Shown here: positions 8,686-21,311 of the stretch, piece after piece
Layout of the letters: the number at the start of each line of letters is the position of its first letter
Numbering within the stretch: the stretch's first letter is position 1
Assembly: GCA_021776735.1 (NCBI GenBank)
Contig: JAJFFH010000067.1
Coordinates: 25,354 to 89,353 of the forward strand
Direction of reading: 5' to 3'
DNA from: Planctomycetota bacterium
GTDB taxonomy: Bacteria > Planctomycetota > PLA2
DNA: 64,000 nucleotides
Position numbers and translations under genes: made by a program
The notes under the pieces: model-generated
Seen by the model: the letters and a program-made list of their open reading frames with translations, nothing else
What the model was told of the DNA's origin: nothing
Databases searched by the model: none

Positions 8686-9671
8686 CGCTCGAACCTCGGG
8701 CCCGCCACCGGTGTCGGATACTCGCCGCAGTCGCGGCAGATGTGCGGAAACTCGCGCCGAAAGTGCGCGCGCCTAAACGCCCGCATGCGGTCGTTGTTCA
8801 GGATGCCCTGAAGCGGTCCGTCGTCGATGTGACCGACGACCGCCTCGCCTTCCGGATCCGCGCAGCAGATAACGATCCGTCCATCCGAGAGCACGACAAG
8901 GCCGCCCCGGTTCGGTTCGCGGCACGGATTCTCGCGCGCCTTGACCATGAACTGCGGGATCGCCTGCACCCGATCGGCGACGCCCTGCCACGACCGCCGT
9001 AGTGTGCGCCACTTCGCCTCGGTCAGCTCGTTCACGACCATGGATACGTCGATTCCGAGTTCCGAGTCGCGTTCGTTTCGCATCCGGCGCAGCCGCAGCA
9101 GATTCTCTCGCAGCGGCGCCAAGGCCACGCCACGAATTCGCTCGTGGGTCTGCCCGTCGCCGTCGACCGACAACGTCAGGCGCGTAAGACCGGCATCCAG
9201 CAGGCGCCGGCACCACGCCTCGTCGAGCAGGGTGCCGTTGGTCGTGATCATGGTCCGCACACCGCGCCGCGTCGCCGCGGCGATCATTTCCGGAAGCTCC
9301 CGGACAAGCAACGGCTCGCCCCACTGAAACAGGAGCACGAACTCGAGTCCGGGGTTGTTTTGCAGGAACCGCTCGAACGTCGCGACGTCCAAGCGCTTCT
9401 TGGGGCGCTGCATGCCACGATTCACGGGACAAATCGTGCAGCTCAGGTTGCAGGCGTTGGTCACTTCAAAGTTGGCCGAGACCAACCGGTAGCCCGACTC
9501 CCGCCGCAGCCGAAACAGCAGTTCGTTCCAGACCGCATTCAGGGCCCCTCGCCACGTCCCGTACTTGATCGAGAGCAGTCCGGCGAGCTCCGGACGACGC
9601 AGGTAGCAGCGCGCCACCAGCGGCGCGAAGAGCGTGCCCGGCATCCGGCCGGCGCGACCAAAACTTCTCAT
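8682..9671 (-). CDS. Radical SAM enzyme with SPASM-like tail, first gene of operon
   Basis: 329 residues with an ATG start. CNLSCTIC gives Cys74, Cys78 and Cys81; FQWGEPLL replaces the usual GGEP strand, TTNGTLLD and LTLSVDGDGQ follow. The C-terminal ICCADPEGEAVVGHIDD and HICRDCGEYP fit a SPASM-type auxiliary cluster. It is the first gene of the coupled operon that runs to 3094. A terminator hairpin for the lipoprotein gene ends only about 13 bp before the start codon. Transcription therefore either reads through or starts very close to the ATG. Confidence 0.85.
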   Translation of the reverse strand: MRSFGRAGRMPGTLFAPLVARCYLRRPELAGLLSIKYGTWRGALNAVWNELLFRLRRESGYRLVSANFEVTNACNLSCTICPVNRGMQRPKKRLDVATFERFLQNNPGLEFVLLFQWGEPLLVRELPEMIAAATRRGVRTMITTNGTLLDEAWCRRLLDAGLTRLTLSVDGDGQTHERIRGVALAPLRENLLRLRRMRNERDSELGIDVSMVVNELTEAKWRTLRRSWQGVADRVQAIPQFMVKARENPCREPNRGGLVVLSDGRIVICCADPEGEAVVGHIDDGPLQGILNNDRMRAFRRAHFRREFPHICRDCGEYPTPVAGPRFER

Positions 9672-9683
9672 GTTCGAGGCAGC

Positions 9684-9717
9684 AAAAAAAGGGCCGCCGG
9701 CTTCCGCCGACGGCCCC
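9684..9717 (-). terminator. Rho-independent terminator after the large lipoprotein gene
   Basis: On the minus strand an inverted repeat, GGGCCGTCGGCGG with CCGGCGGCCC around AAG, is followed by seven T. It lies about 38 bp past the stop at 9755. Confidence 0.85.
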
Positions 9718-9754
9718 TGTAGGACTGAGAAAAGCAGAATCAGGGTCTTGGGGC

Positions 9755-13165
<3,411 letters not shown>

Positions 13166-13313
13166 CCACTCTCTCCAGACGCCCGCTGCGCTACCGTCAT
13201 GTACGCGTTCGCGCAGCGGGCGGTCGAGTCGAAGTTGTCAAATCCTTGAAGGACTCCCCCAGTCGTCAATCGGTATCTCGATTAGGCGGCATCACTCTCG
13301 ATCGGGCGCCATT

Positions 13314-15404
13314 CTAGAAGTCGAACCGCAACGGAATCTCAAGGACTCCGATGCGCGCACGCCCGCCGGTGAAGAAGTTCGCCACCAGCCTGATCTCGAA
13401 CCGAATGAACTGGAAGCCGTCGATCTCATCGATGATCGCCGTCGGACCGACATCGCTCGTGATGCCGTCCGCCGAACCGATCCAACGAATCTCGACCTGG
13501 GCGCCGCCGTCTTGAACGAGGGGCGTCACGATGGCCGCGAGATAGTCGGGATCGGGCGTCCCCGAGTCGTAGAACAAAGAGTTGGCCGTCGCCACAAGCA
13601 ACGCCAGCTCGAACTCATGCAGTTTCACGAACGGACCCGGGTTGATGACGCTGCCGAAGCCGGCGCCATTGGGCGGGTTCGGCTCGTCCGAGCCATGAAC
13701 CGAGTCGTGCATGCGCAGACCGATGGTGTTCGCGGGGTTGCAGGCGCCGGTCAGTGCTGTCGTGCAGTTGCACGTAGCAAAGCCACCCACCTGGGCCAAG
13801 GCCCAGAACTCGCGGAACAACTGGAAGGTGTTTCCTTCCGCGGCCTCGACGTCGATGATGAAGTCGTTCATCCCGTCGTAGTCGAAGAACGTCTCGAGCG
13901 CCGGCCAGTCGAAGTAGCCGTCGTCCGCGCCGCCGCCGTTGATGTCGGCCGTCTGGGGTGTCACGTAGGTCGCGTTGTTGACGACCTTGACAAAGCCATC
14001 GACATCGAACTGCCCGTCGAGGCTACCCACGGCAAGCGCGGTCCCGACCGCCTTGTGACCCATCTTGATGTTCACGCCCGTGTACGTGGCCGCGAACACC
14101 CGGTCACTGTCCGGTCCCCACGCCGCACGAATAATCGTGCCCGCGGCGCCGAGTTCCGTCTGGCGGTAGAGGTTTTGCTGGCGTCGGCCGTCCGCGCGAG
14201 GCGGCTGCAGGTTGCCGGGTGTGAACGGAGCGCCCACCAGCGGGTTCACGCCTCGGCAGAAGTCCTCGAACCCGGGGTTCGAGCCGGGCGGGATCGCGAC
14301 GGGCGGGTTGTCGATGTCCGTGCCGCCGCCACCGGCCACGACCGCCAGCACATCGATAGTCGCAATGCGCGTGGTGATCGGCGGGGAAACGAGCTGGAAC
14401 GGGAAGTCGGTATCGTCGCCCCAGAGCGCCGTCGTACCGGCACCGCGTTGGTCCGAGGTTTCGAAAGTCTCGCTAAGCACTTTCGTGTTGACCTGCGTCG
14501 GATCGAACTCGGTGTCGAAGGTCTGGAAAAACGTGAAGTTCTGGACGCGGTTGCCCGCAAGGTCGGTCGGCAGGCGGTCCGGCGAAAACGTGTCGGGTGC
14601 CTCCGGATCGATGAAGTTGACCAGAATCGAGAACGGGCCCTGGCCGAAGCCGAAGACCGGCAGGAACGTGAAGCGCGTCAGCGATCCGTCGAAGAACGTC
14701 ACGCTCGCGATGCCTTCCTGGAACGAGGGCGCCGTGTCGGAGGCGTTCGTGAGGAAGATGTTTTGGCCCAAGATGACCTGACTCGGATTCATGGGCTCGT
14801 CAAAGATGACGGTGACGGCGGCGTTCGCAGCCACCTGACCCACGGCGTTGGGGCCCGGCGTGAACGACAGTCCAAGCACGCCCGGAGGTCCGGGAACAGG
14901 ATCGTCCCAGCCGGAACCGGTGGTGAAGGACAGGATGTTGTCGCCCGAGGCGATCGTGATCGCGTTGCCTTCGACGTTTTGCAGGAAGTCATTGAGCGGA
15001 CGGCCGTCCTCCGGCTCTTTCAGCGGAACCTGGACGAGTACCTGCGTGCCGGCATCGAAGCCGATCGCATTGGGCGAGCCGGTCGCAGTCAGCGTCGGAT
15101 CGAACTCGATCACGTTGCCCGAGATCAGGAACGTGCCGACAGGGCGGACAGTAAACTGGCCGCCCGTGCGCAAAATCAGCGCCTGGTCGGTAACCGACTC
15201 GGGGAGAACGTCCGTGTTGAACGTCATCCGTACAACGCGGTTTCGGGCCACCGAACTCTCACCATCTGCGGGTTCGACCCGGACGAGCGCCAACTCGGTC
15301 GGATCAAACTTCGCCGGTGTCTGGGTGTTACAGCTCGCAAAACCCGCCGCCATGGCGAGAACGAGCGAAATTCGCTTCATCGCGAAGGACCAACGACCAT
15401 TCAT
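13314..15404 (-). CDS. Ig-like lipoprotein, paralogue A
   Basis: An ATG exists 33 bp upstream, but 15404 is chosen because AAGGAG lies six bases before it. The 696-residue product has a signal peptide ending at AMAAGFASC (lipidated Cys near residue 25), then NTQTPAKFDPTELALVRVEP. Two Big_5/SbsA-like Ig domains follow, about residues 40-140 and 165-290 (TFNTDVLPESV...; VIFDEPMNPSQV...). A C-terminal half with aromatic, Asp and Asn-rich strands is shared with the next gene. No enzymatic motif is visible. It is likely a surface or periplasmic structural protein. Confidence 0.8.
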   Translation of the reverse strand: MNGRWSFAMKRISLVLAMAAGFASCNTQTPAKFDPTELALVRVEPADGESSVARNRVVRMTFNTDVLPESVTDQALILRTGGQFTVRPVGTFLISGNVIEFDPTLTATGSPNAIGFDAGTQVLVQVPLKEPEDGRPLNDFLQNVEGNAITIASGDNILSFTTGSGWDDPVPGPPGVLGLSFTPGPNAVGQVAANAAVTVIFDEPMNPSQVILGQNIFLTNASDTAPSFQEGIASVTFFDGSLTRFTFLPVFGFGQGPFSILVNFIDPEAPDTFSPDRLPTDLAGNRVQNFTFFQTFDTEFDPTQVNTKVLSETFETSDQRGAGTTALWGDDTDFPFQLVSPPITTRIATIDVLAVVAGGGGTDIDNPPVAIPPGSNPGFEDFCRGVNPLVGAPFTPGNLQPPRADGRRQQNLYRQTELGAAGTIIRAAWGPDSDRVFAATYTGVNIKMGHKAVGTALAVGSLDGQFDVDGFVKVVNNATYVTPQTADINGGGADDGYFDWPALETFFDYDGMNDFIIDVEAAEGNTFQLFREFWALAQVGGFATCNCTTALTGACNPANTIGLRMHDSVHGSDEPNPPNGAGFGSVINPGPFVKLHEFELALLVATANSLFYDSGTPDPDYLAAIVTPLVQDGGAQVEIRWIGSADGITSDVGPTAIIDEIDGFQFIRFEIRLVANFFTGGRARIGVLEIPLRFDF

Positions 15405-15743
15405 GGTCACTCCTTTTTGCCGATCAACACGGACCAAGGACGCGCATACCGATCGCCGGCGCGCGGCCTATCCGCCCGTAGTCCCGGGAAGGTACGAAAC
15501 CGGCGCCACCGTGTAAACAGCAGTCTTCGAGGAACGGTGAGCCGATTCGCCTGATTTCATAACAACTTGTTCGGTCGGCCAACTCGCAAGTATCGTACCC
15601 AGCCGGACAGGATGTGACCGAAGAGCATAAACCACTTCGCAACAAAGCCTTACGACGGCGATGTCCTCGAGTCGGACCGCCGAGCGTGCGTTCCTGATAC
15701 ACCGGCCCCTGGCTGAGCGCTCATCCTCGCACGCCCCGAATCC

Positions 15744-15755
15744 GGGGGGGGGGGG
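15744..15755 (+). repeat. 12-nt G homopolymer
   Basis: An uninterrupted run of twelve G lies between the lipoprotein genes, just beyond a terminator. Such tracts slip readily and are also prone to assembly error. Confidence 0.8.
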
Positions 15756-15770
15756 CCGGCGGGTGAAACG

Positions 15771-15813
15771 AAAAAAGCGACCGCCCGGAGCGAGGACGCC
15801 CGGACAGCCGCTT
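15771..15813 (-). terminator. Rho-independent terminator after lipoprotein paralogue B
   Basis: On the minus strand AGCGGCTGTCCGG can pair over 13 bp (three G-U) with CCGGGCGGTCGCT, followed by a T6 run. It lies about 45 bp past the stop at 15860. Confidence 0.7.
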
Positions 15814-15859
15814 CTAGAGGCGAGGAGAGGGGTCTACACGAACCCCTGTTCGGCAGACT

Positions 15860-17938
15860 CTATTCCCGGAGGAACGGAATCTCGACCACCTGGAGCCGCG
15901 CGCGGCTTTGGGTGGCCAGGTTGGCCTCAAGGGTCGCTTCAAACCGGACGAAGCGGAAGCCGTCGCACAGGTGGATCGAGTCGCCCAGCGGCACATCGTC
16001 AACGATTCCGTCGCTCGAGGCGCCCCACCGGAGTCGAACCGAGGCTCCACAGGGCTGCACGAGGGGTCCCACGACCTCGTCGAGATAGTCAGGAGCCGCC
16101 TCACCGGTGTCGTAATAGAGGGACGTGCCGATCGTGACCAGCTGCGCGATCTCGAACTGCATGACGTGTACGGCGGGTCGGGGGTTCGGCAACCCATTCA
16201 CCACGGCCGTGGGATTGAGCGATTCCGAGCCGAACACACCGACCTTCTGACGCAGCCCGATCGAGTCGTTGAGCGGACACGCGGTCGATCCCGCAAAGAG
16301 GAGCCCGCAAGAGCAGACGGGCGTGGCGGTAACGGCGAAAAACGTACGGAACGACTGGCTGGCCGTACCCTCGAGCGCCGACACATCAAAGATCAAATCG
16401 TCGGTCCCGTTGAACACGAAGTTCTGCTGAAACTGCGGCCAGTCGACGTAGCCGTCGTTGCGGTTGCCGCCGTTGACGTCGTTCGCCTGGCTGAGGCTGT
16501 ATTGGTCGTCGACGACCGTCACGAAACTGTCGACATCGAACTCGGCCGAAAACGCGCCTGTCGTCAGGTTGGTCCCCGAACGCTTGTGGCCGATCCGGAT
16601 AATGACTCGGTCGTAGGTACTCGCCGTCGTCGTATCTCCGGACGGGCCCCACGCCGCTCGAATGATCGTTCCGCTGCCGCCCAACTCCGGCGCGCGAAGG
16701 ATCTGCTGCATGTGGCGGCCCGCGGCGGTCGGCGGCAAGCCCGTGGCCGTCACGAGATCCGGACCGACGAGGGTCGAGGAACTACGGCAGTAGCGGCCTT
16801 CGTTCGCCGGATCGGGCGGGGTCGTATGGCCTGCCGTCGTATTCGGAAGATCGGACGTGCCCCCGGCGCCCAGGATCGCCGCGATGTTGATGTTTTGGAT
16901 GCGTGTCGTGGGCGGAAGGCTCGCCAACGCAAACGGAATCTCGGCGTCCGTGCCCCAGATGGCCGTGCTGTTGTTCACGTCGAGTTGCGCGGCGGTCGAA
17001 AAGTCCTCCCGGATGATGCCCGAGTTGGGCACGTTCGGATCGAACTCGGTTTCAAACGTCTGCAGGAACGTGAAGTTCTGAATTCGGTTGCCGCCGAGGT
17101 CGCGCGGCAGTCCGTCCGGCGAAAACGTGTCCGGAGCGTCCGGATCGATGAAGTTCACCGCGATCGTGAACGGCCCCTGGCCGAAACCGAAGATCGGCAG
17201 AAACGTGTAGCGCGTCAGCGAGCCATCGAAAAACGTCAGGCTGGCGATGTCTTTCTGAAAGTCCACGGAGGTTTCCGTGGCGTTCGTCAGGAAGATGTTT
17301 TGCCCCAAAATCACCGACTCCGGGTCGATCGGCTCCGAAAACACAACGGTGACCGCCGCGTTCGCCGCGACCTGTCCGACGTTGTTCGGCTCCGGGGTGA
17401 ACGACAGGCCGAGCACGCCGGGTGCGCCCGGCACCTTGTCCGTCCATTCGCAGCCCGTGGTAAACGAGATGAGACTGTCGCCGGACGCGACCGTGACCGG
17501 GTTGCCCTCGACGTTTTGCACAAAGTTGATCGAGGACTCCCCGGAGTCGGGCTCAAAGAGCGGCAGCTCGACGAGCACGGTTTCTCCTGCCGGGAAACCG
17601 ACCGAATTGGCCCCACCCGTCCCCGTCAGCGTCGGATCGAACTCGATCACGTTGTCGGAAATCAGAAATGCGCCTTCGGGCACGATGGTGAATTGACCGC
17701 CGACCCGGACGCGCAGCGACTGATCGTGCACCGACTCGGGCAGGATCGTGGTGTTGAAGGTCAGGCGGATGACGCTGTTGCGCGCCACCGAGCTTTCGCC
17801 GTCGGACGGCTCGACGCGAACGAGCGCGATCTCCGCCGGATCGAATGAAGCGGGCGTCTGCGTGTTGCAGCTAACCAGCGACGTCGCCAGCGCCATAAGC
17901 GCCGCCGCCATCTTGTATTTGTGTCTAATCGAGCACAT
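15860..17938 (-). CDS. Ig-like lipoprotein, paralogue B
   Basis: 692 residues; GGAGGG lies four bases before the ATG. The lipobox region is LATSLVSC (Cys about 24), followed by NTQTPASFDPAEIALVRVEP, nearly the same as in paralogue A. Two Ig-like domains and the C-terminal beta-rich half align with A along the whole length, so the pair is a tandem duplication. Shared landmarks include GQNIFLTNA, FTFLPIFGFGQGPF and GTIIRAAWGP. Each gene appears to have its own transcription unit, with a terminator after this one. The function is unknown; an envelope location is inferred from the lipobox. Confidence 0.8.
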   Translation of the reverse strand: MCSIRHKYKMAAALMALATSLVSCNTQTPASFDPAEIALVRVEPSDGESSVARNSVIRLTFNTTILPESVHDQSLRVRVGGQFTIVPEGAFLISDNVIEFDPTLTGTGGANSVGFPAGETVLVELPLFEPDSGESSINFVQNVEGNPVTVASGDSLISFTTGCEWTDKVPGAPGVLGLSFTPEPNNVGQVAANAAVTVVFSEPIDPESVILGQNIFLTNATETSVDFQKDIASLTFFDGSLTRYTFLPIFGFGQGPFTIAVNFIDPDAPDTFSPDGLPRDLGGNRIQNFTFLQTFETEFDPNVPNSGIIREDFSTAAQLDVNNSTAIWGTDAEIPFALASLPPTTRIQNINIAAILGAGGTSDLPNTTAGHTTPPDPANEGRYCRSSSTLVGPDLVTATGLPPTAAGRHMQQILRAPELGGSGTIIRAAWGPSGDTTTASTYDRVIIRIGHKRSGTNLTTGAFSAEFDVDSFVTVVDDQYSLSQANDVNGGNRNDGYVDWPQFQQNFVFNGTDDLIFDVSALEGTASQSFRTFFAVTATPVCSCGLLFAGSTACPLNDSIGLRQKVGVFGSESLNPTAVVNGLPNPRPAVHVMQFEIAQLVTIGTSLYYDTGEAAPDYLDEVVGPLVQPCGASVRLRWGASSDGIVDDVPLGDSIHLCDGFRFVRFEATLEANLATQSRARLQVVEIPFLRE

Positions 17939-18009
17939 GATCCCTCCGGTTCACGAGCGCTCGATGTACCCCTGTGCTCTAGCCTAGCCGCCAACCCGAA
18001 GCGATCGGA

Positions 18010-18840
18010 CTAGAGTCCCAACGATTCATAGACCCCCCGGAGGGTTCCGAACGGATGCACGAATTCCACGTCGGCAACCTGGAGGGCGAGCGACGCCGAT
18101 CCGGTACCCACGGCAACCACGGTCAGAGGCACCGGAGCCTCGTCGCGACACCGCGCCACCAGTTCCCGAACCGCCCCGGCAATGGCTGCCCCAATCCCAG
18201 CCCGAATCGCATCCACAGTGTTGTCGCCAATGCCGCTGCCCGGCGCGCCGACGAACCCCGAACCCAACTTATCCGCCCGAGCTCCGCCAGGAGCGATGGC
18301 GGAACCCGCCAAGTCATCCCCAGCCCCCGGGCCCCCTGAATCAACCAGCGAGACCGACGGAAGACGTGCCGTGCCATCGGCAAGCGAGCGCGCCATAAGC
18401 TCGGGACCGGGCAGGATCGCGCCGCCGAGAATGCCGCCGTCACGCACGGCGACGGTCGCCGTGAGACAAGTACCCGCGTCGAAGACCAAGACCCCTTCGG
18501 CTTTCGGACAAAGATGCAGTGCGCCGACCGCCGCCATGATCCGATCCGGCCCGCAGTCCTCCGGGGGGCGATAGTGAACGGCGATCGGATACGGAATGTC
18601 TGGGCCGATTTCCCGAGCCACCGCTCCCACGTGCCCAAAGGCGGTTCGGACTCGGGCCAGGACCGGCGGATTGACCGAGACGGCCGCCACCGCCCGGTCC
18701 CGGGTGAGTTCGGCCAGGGCGGCTAGGTCGGCGACAAGCGCGAGGCGACCGACGCCCTCACGCCGACCGTCGCAAAACAGCCCGTACTTGATCGAGCCGT
18801 TGCCGATGTCGAGCGCAAGGACGGGCCCGGACTCGGCCAC
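18010..18840 (-). CDS. coaX: Type III pantothenate kinase
   Basis: 276 residues with a GTG start. The enzyme phosphorylates pantothenate, the first step of CoA synthesis. Family motifs are present: LALDIGNGSIKYGLF (phosphate 1), CGPDRIMAAVGA (GxDR), and FDAGTCLTATVAV with GGAILPG (phosphate 2 and adenosine). GDNTVDAIRAGIGAAI corresponds to the usual GkNT..ai..G helix. A Gly/Ala-rich insert of about 25 residues precedes that helix and is longer than usual. It lies 9 bp downstream of the PDZ protein gene and is probably co-transcribed with it. Confidence 0.88.
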   Translation of the reverse strand: MAESGPVLALDIGNGSIKYGLFCDGRREGVGRLALVADLAALAELTRDRAVAAVSVNPPVLARVRTAFGHVGAVAREIGPDIPYPIAVHYRPPEDCGPDRIMAAVGALHLCPKAEGVLVFDAGTCLTATVAVRDGGILGGAILPGPELMARSLADGTARLPSVSLVDSGGPGAGDDLAGSAIAPGGARADKLGSGFVGAPGSGIGDNTVDAIRAGIGAAIAGAVRELVARCRDEAPVPLTVVAVGTGSASLALQVADVEFVHPFGTLRGVYESLGL

Positions 18841-18849
18841 AGAGGCGAT

Positions 18850-20016
18850 CTACTTGTACTTGCGCAACGCGGCGCGGGTGTCCGGATCCCGGGTGTCGAA
18901 ACGCTTGTCGAAGACCCGCCCCTGGCGCTTGATCTTGACCTTCAGGACCTTGGCGCCTTCCTTCAGCAGCTTCTTGACGACTATCACGGCGCGCTTTCGA
19001 TCCGTCACAACCCTGTCGTTGATCGACAAGATGATGTCGTCCGAACGGATACCGAAGGCATTCGCCTTGGAGCCGCGGGCGATGCGCAGGACCCGCAGAC
19101 CCTTGGGCCGGCCGGTCTTGGGATCGCGATAGACCCGGGTCTGCGCGTCTTTCAGCAGCTTGTTGTAGTTCTTCGTGAGGTACTCGTGGCTCTCGCGCGT
19201 CGTCGCGAAGACCCCGCCGGCCTGCTCTTCGAAGATCACTTCCGGCTCAGCTCGCGTCATGATCGGGCCCTCCTTCGGAGGTCCACGGTCAATCGCCTTA
19301 CCCCCGGGCTCGACCGGCTTGCTTGCATCGCCTGTCGTCTTCTTGGGCTTCGTCGATGCCCGCAACTCCTCCTCGGAGATCCCGATCAGAGCCTTCTTGC
19401 TGTTGATGGGGCCGGCCGTAAGCCGCTCGCCATCGGTCATGTTCGGCGTCTTCCTCTTTTCGCCGATCCAGTGGGCCTTCTGGATGTCTTTCCCGTCGCA
19501 GTTCATGTCGAACAGGAAGTAGGTCGCCCCCGGGTTGTCGGGATCCGGTTCACACCCGATGAACTGGTAGTGCACCGGGATGATGTCCTGGTAATACTTC
19601 GGGTTGCGACGCCCCTCGATCGCCTCATTCAGGCGCAGAATGCGCTTCTTGCCATCCTTGGTTTCAAAGATGAGCGCCGGTCGGATGTTGCCGCCATAAG
19701 GCGGATAGACCACGATCGCGGTCTTGATCTCACCGAGGCGCGCGAGGACGGACTCGAGTTCCCTTTTCGGCTCCTCTTTTTTGGCCTCGGCCTTCTTTTC
19801 GACCTTCTTCGGGAAGCGGCCGAGCGCTGCGTTGATGTGCTCGATCCGAATGACCTTCGGGCCGATCTGACGAACATCCGGCTCGAAATTGGGCGGGCGC
19901 CACGCCGCCTCCATCGTCTTGCGATGCTGGAAGTACCGATACCCAGCGGCTCCCAGGGCCACGAGGGCGAGCACGTTGAAGAGCAGCAGAAGGCGCTTTA
20001 GTAGACTGATCGACAT
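18850..20016 (-). CDS. Membrane-anchored PDZ protein, GspC-like (first of a pair by position)
   Basis: 388 residues. One N-terminal transmembrane helix (about 8-28) precedes a periplasmic part with a Lys/Glu-rich stretch near 72-86. A central domain contains GCEPDPDNPGATYFLFDMNCDG, and a C-terminal PDZ domain spans about 295-375 (GLRVLRIARGSKANAFGIRSDD, ILSINDRVV). A single helix, a central domain and a terminal PDZ recall GspC of type II secretion, and PilT-type and pilus genes lie upstream. That resemblance is architectural only. The neighbouring gene encodes a diverged paralogue with the same order. Confidence 0.6.
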   Translation of the reverse strand: MSISLLKRLLLLFNVLALVALGAAGYRYFQHRKTMEAAWRPPNFEPDVRQIGPKVIRIEHINAALGRFPKKVEKKAEAKKEEPKRELESVLARLGEIKTAIVVYPPYGGNIRPALIFETKDGKKRILRLNEAIEGRRNPKYYQDIIPVHYQFIGCEPDPDNPGATYFLFDMNCDGKDIQKAHWIGEKRKTPNMTDGERLTAGPINSKKALIGISEEELRASTKPKKTTGDASKPVEPGGKAIDRGPPKEGPIMTRAEPEVIFEEQAGGVFATTRESHEYLTKNYNKLLKDAQTRVYRDPKTGRPKGLRVLRIARGSKANAFGIRSDDIILSINDRVVTDRKRAVIVVKKLLKEGAKVLKVKIKRQGRVFDKRFDTRDPDTRAALRKYK

Positions 20017-20111
20017 GGGGCAATACTCATCTTACGGGCCGGGTGCCAGCCTCAGGGTATTAGACGACGTGATTCCCGCCGCGGTCCAAAAAAAGTCGGG
20101 ACCGTGGTGCC

Positions 20112-21221
20112 TCACCGGTTCTTGAATCGATACACCCGCTCCTGCACCGCCCCGGCGCGCCGGAATCGGACCGTGATTCGATCGCCAGCCCGGGTCTCGA
20201 CCCGCAGCACGCGAAGCAAGCCGGCTCGGCTGCGAACCGGGCGGCCATTCACGGAAACCACCATGTCGTCGGACCGCAGCCCAAACTGGCGCGCGCGCGA
20301 TCCAGCCCGCATCCCCAGAATCCGCAGGCCGACCACGCGCCCGTCCCGGCCTCGTGCTTCGCGGGTGAAAACGTGCCTTGCAAGCTCCTTTTGATCGCGC
20401 CGGAGGTCGGCGAGGCCCCGCTTCGTCGCCGTCCAGACCTTTCCGTCGCGCTCAAACAGGGGAGCCGGGATTCTCTGCGGAGAGGGCTTCTTGACGGAGC
20501 GCACGGACGGCGATTTCTTGTTCTTGGCCGGCAGGCGTCCGACCAGGGCGCGCGGGGTCACCACGACCTGCGGCCCCACCGCTCGCCCCTGGACCAAATC
20601 GCCGGGCGCTGCCAGACTCGGCCCGACACGAGGCCTCCATGTGATGCGGCGACTGTTCTTGCCGCACAGGTCGAATTCGAACCAGATGGTCTCGAGATCG
20701 TCCGGATCATGCTGAAAGCTAACGAACCTGTAGCCCACGGGCCTCGGCACCATCGGGCCATACTCGGGATCCGGCTCATTGACCAGGGCCTCGCCCAGCC
20801 GCAGGGCGATCCGGCGGACTCCGTCGGCGCGCGGCTTCTCAAGGTCGACCAGAATCACCGGTTGCATCGCTGCGGTCCAGGGCCGCTGGGGCAGGATCGC
20901 CGCCGCAATGCGCCCGATTTCCTCCAGCGTCTCCTCGCGTCCCGCCGGTCTCGGCGTCTTGGTCGACATCGCCGGCGACCCGAATCGCCCGAGACGGACG
21001 GCGACCGACTCGATGTCGGGAGCCCGCGGACCGCCGGGCCCCGCTCCCGGGGGCACAAACGAAGGCATCTGCCACGCCTTTCCGAGCGCGGCGCGATGGC
21101 CCGACCAACGCCAGACCGCGATCCCAAGAAGAACGAGCGCCCCCAAGTTTGCGAAAACAAGAATGCGCCGAAGTGCTCCAAGCCTCATGCCGGTTTGGAC
21201 GCCGACAGACCCCAGAGTCAT
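20112..21221 (-). CDS. Membrane-anchored PDZ protein, GspC-like paralogue
   Basis: 369 residues from ATG 21221; an in-frame ATG at 21188 would still leave the membrane helix (RILVFANLGALVLLGIAVW) intact and is a plausible alternative. The central segment YRFVSFQHDPDDLETIWFEFDLCGKN parallels the Cys-containing segment of the downstream paralogue. The C-terminal PDZ domain has GLRILGMRAGSRARQFGLRSDD and VVSVNGRPV. The tandem arrangement suggests paired inner-membrane components of one export or pilus machine. The identity is inferred from architecture and context. Confidence 0.6.
   Translation of the reverse strand: MTLGSVGVQTGMRLGALRRILVFANLGALVLLGIAVWRWSGHRAALGKAWQMPSFVPPGAGPGGPRAPDIESVAVRLGRFGSPAMSTKTPRPAGREETLEEIGRIAAAILPQRPWTAAMQPVILVDLEKPRADGVRRIALRLGEALVNEPDPEYGPMVPRPVGYRFVSFQHDPDDLETIWFEFDLCGKNSRRITWRPRVGPSLAAPGDLVQGRAVGPQVVVTPRALVGRLPAKNKKSPSVRSVKKPSPQRIPAPLFERDGKVWTATKRGLADLRRDQKELARHVFTREARGRDGRVVGLRILGMRAGSRARQFGLRSDDMVVSVNGRPVRSRAGLLRVLRVETRAGDRITVRFRRAGAVQERVYRFKNR
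20503..20514 (+). repeat. Dispersed repeat core, copy 3
   Basis: Exact 12-mer with AGC at -5 to -3. It lies antisense in the PDZ paralogue gene, where it encodes SPSVR in a basic linker. A one-mismatch relative (final T to C) lies at 20994-21005 in the same gene. Confidence 0.8.
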
Positions 21222-21311
21222 CCTTCTGATCCCGGCTCGGTATGGATTTGCAGCGGATCAACCGAGCGTCAGCCGGTCTCCTCCTACCAAGCAAATCCGC
21301 AAGCGGGTTTG

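Larger units (their letters stand above)
15405..15859 (-). other. 455-bp gap between the paired lipoprotein genes
   Basis: The gap holds the promoter region of the downstream lipoprotein gene, which I could not pin to clear -35/-10 boxes. It also holds a 12-G tract at 15744-15755 and a terminator at 15771-15813. No convincing gene is seen. Confidence 0.5.

Noticed and set aside
15908..17848. A 646-codon plus-strand open frame
   Set aside because: It is the antisense shadow of lipoprotein paralogue B and encodes only Arg-rich sequence.
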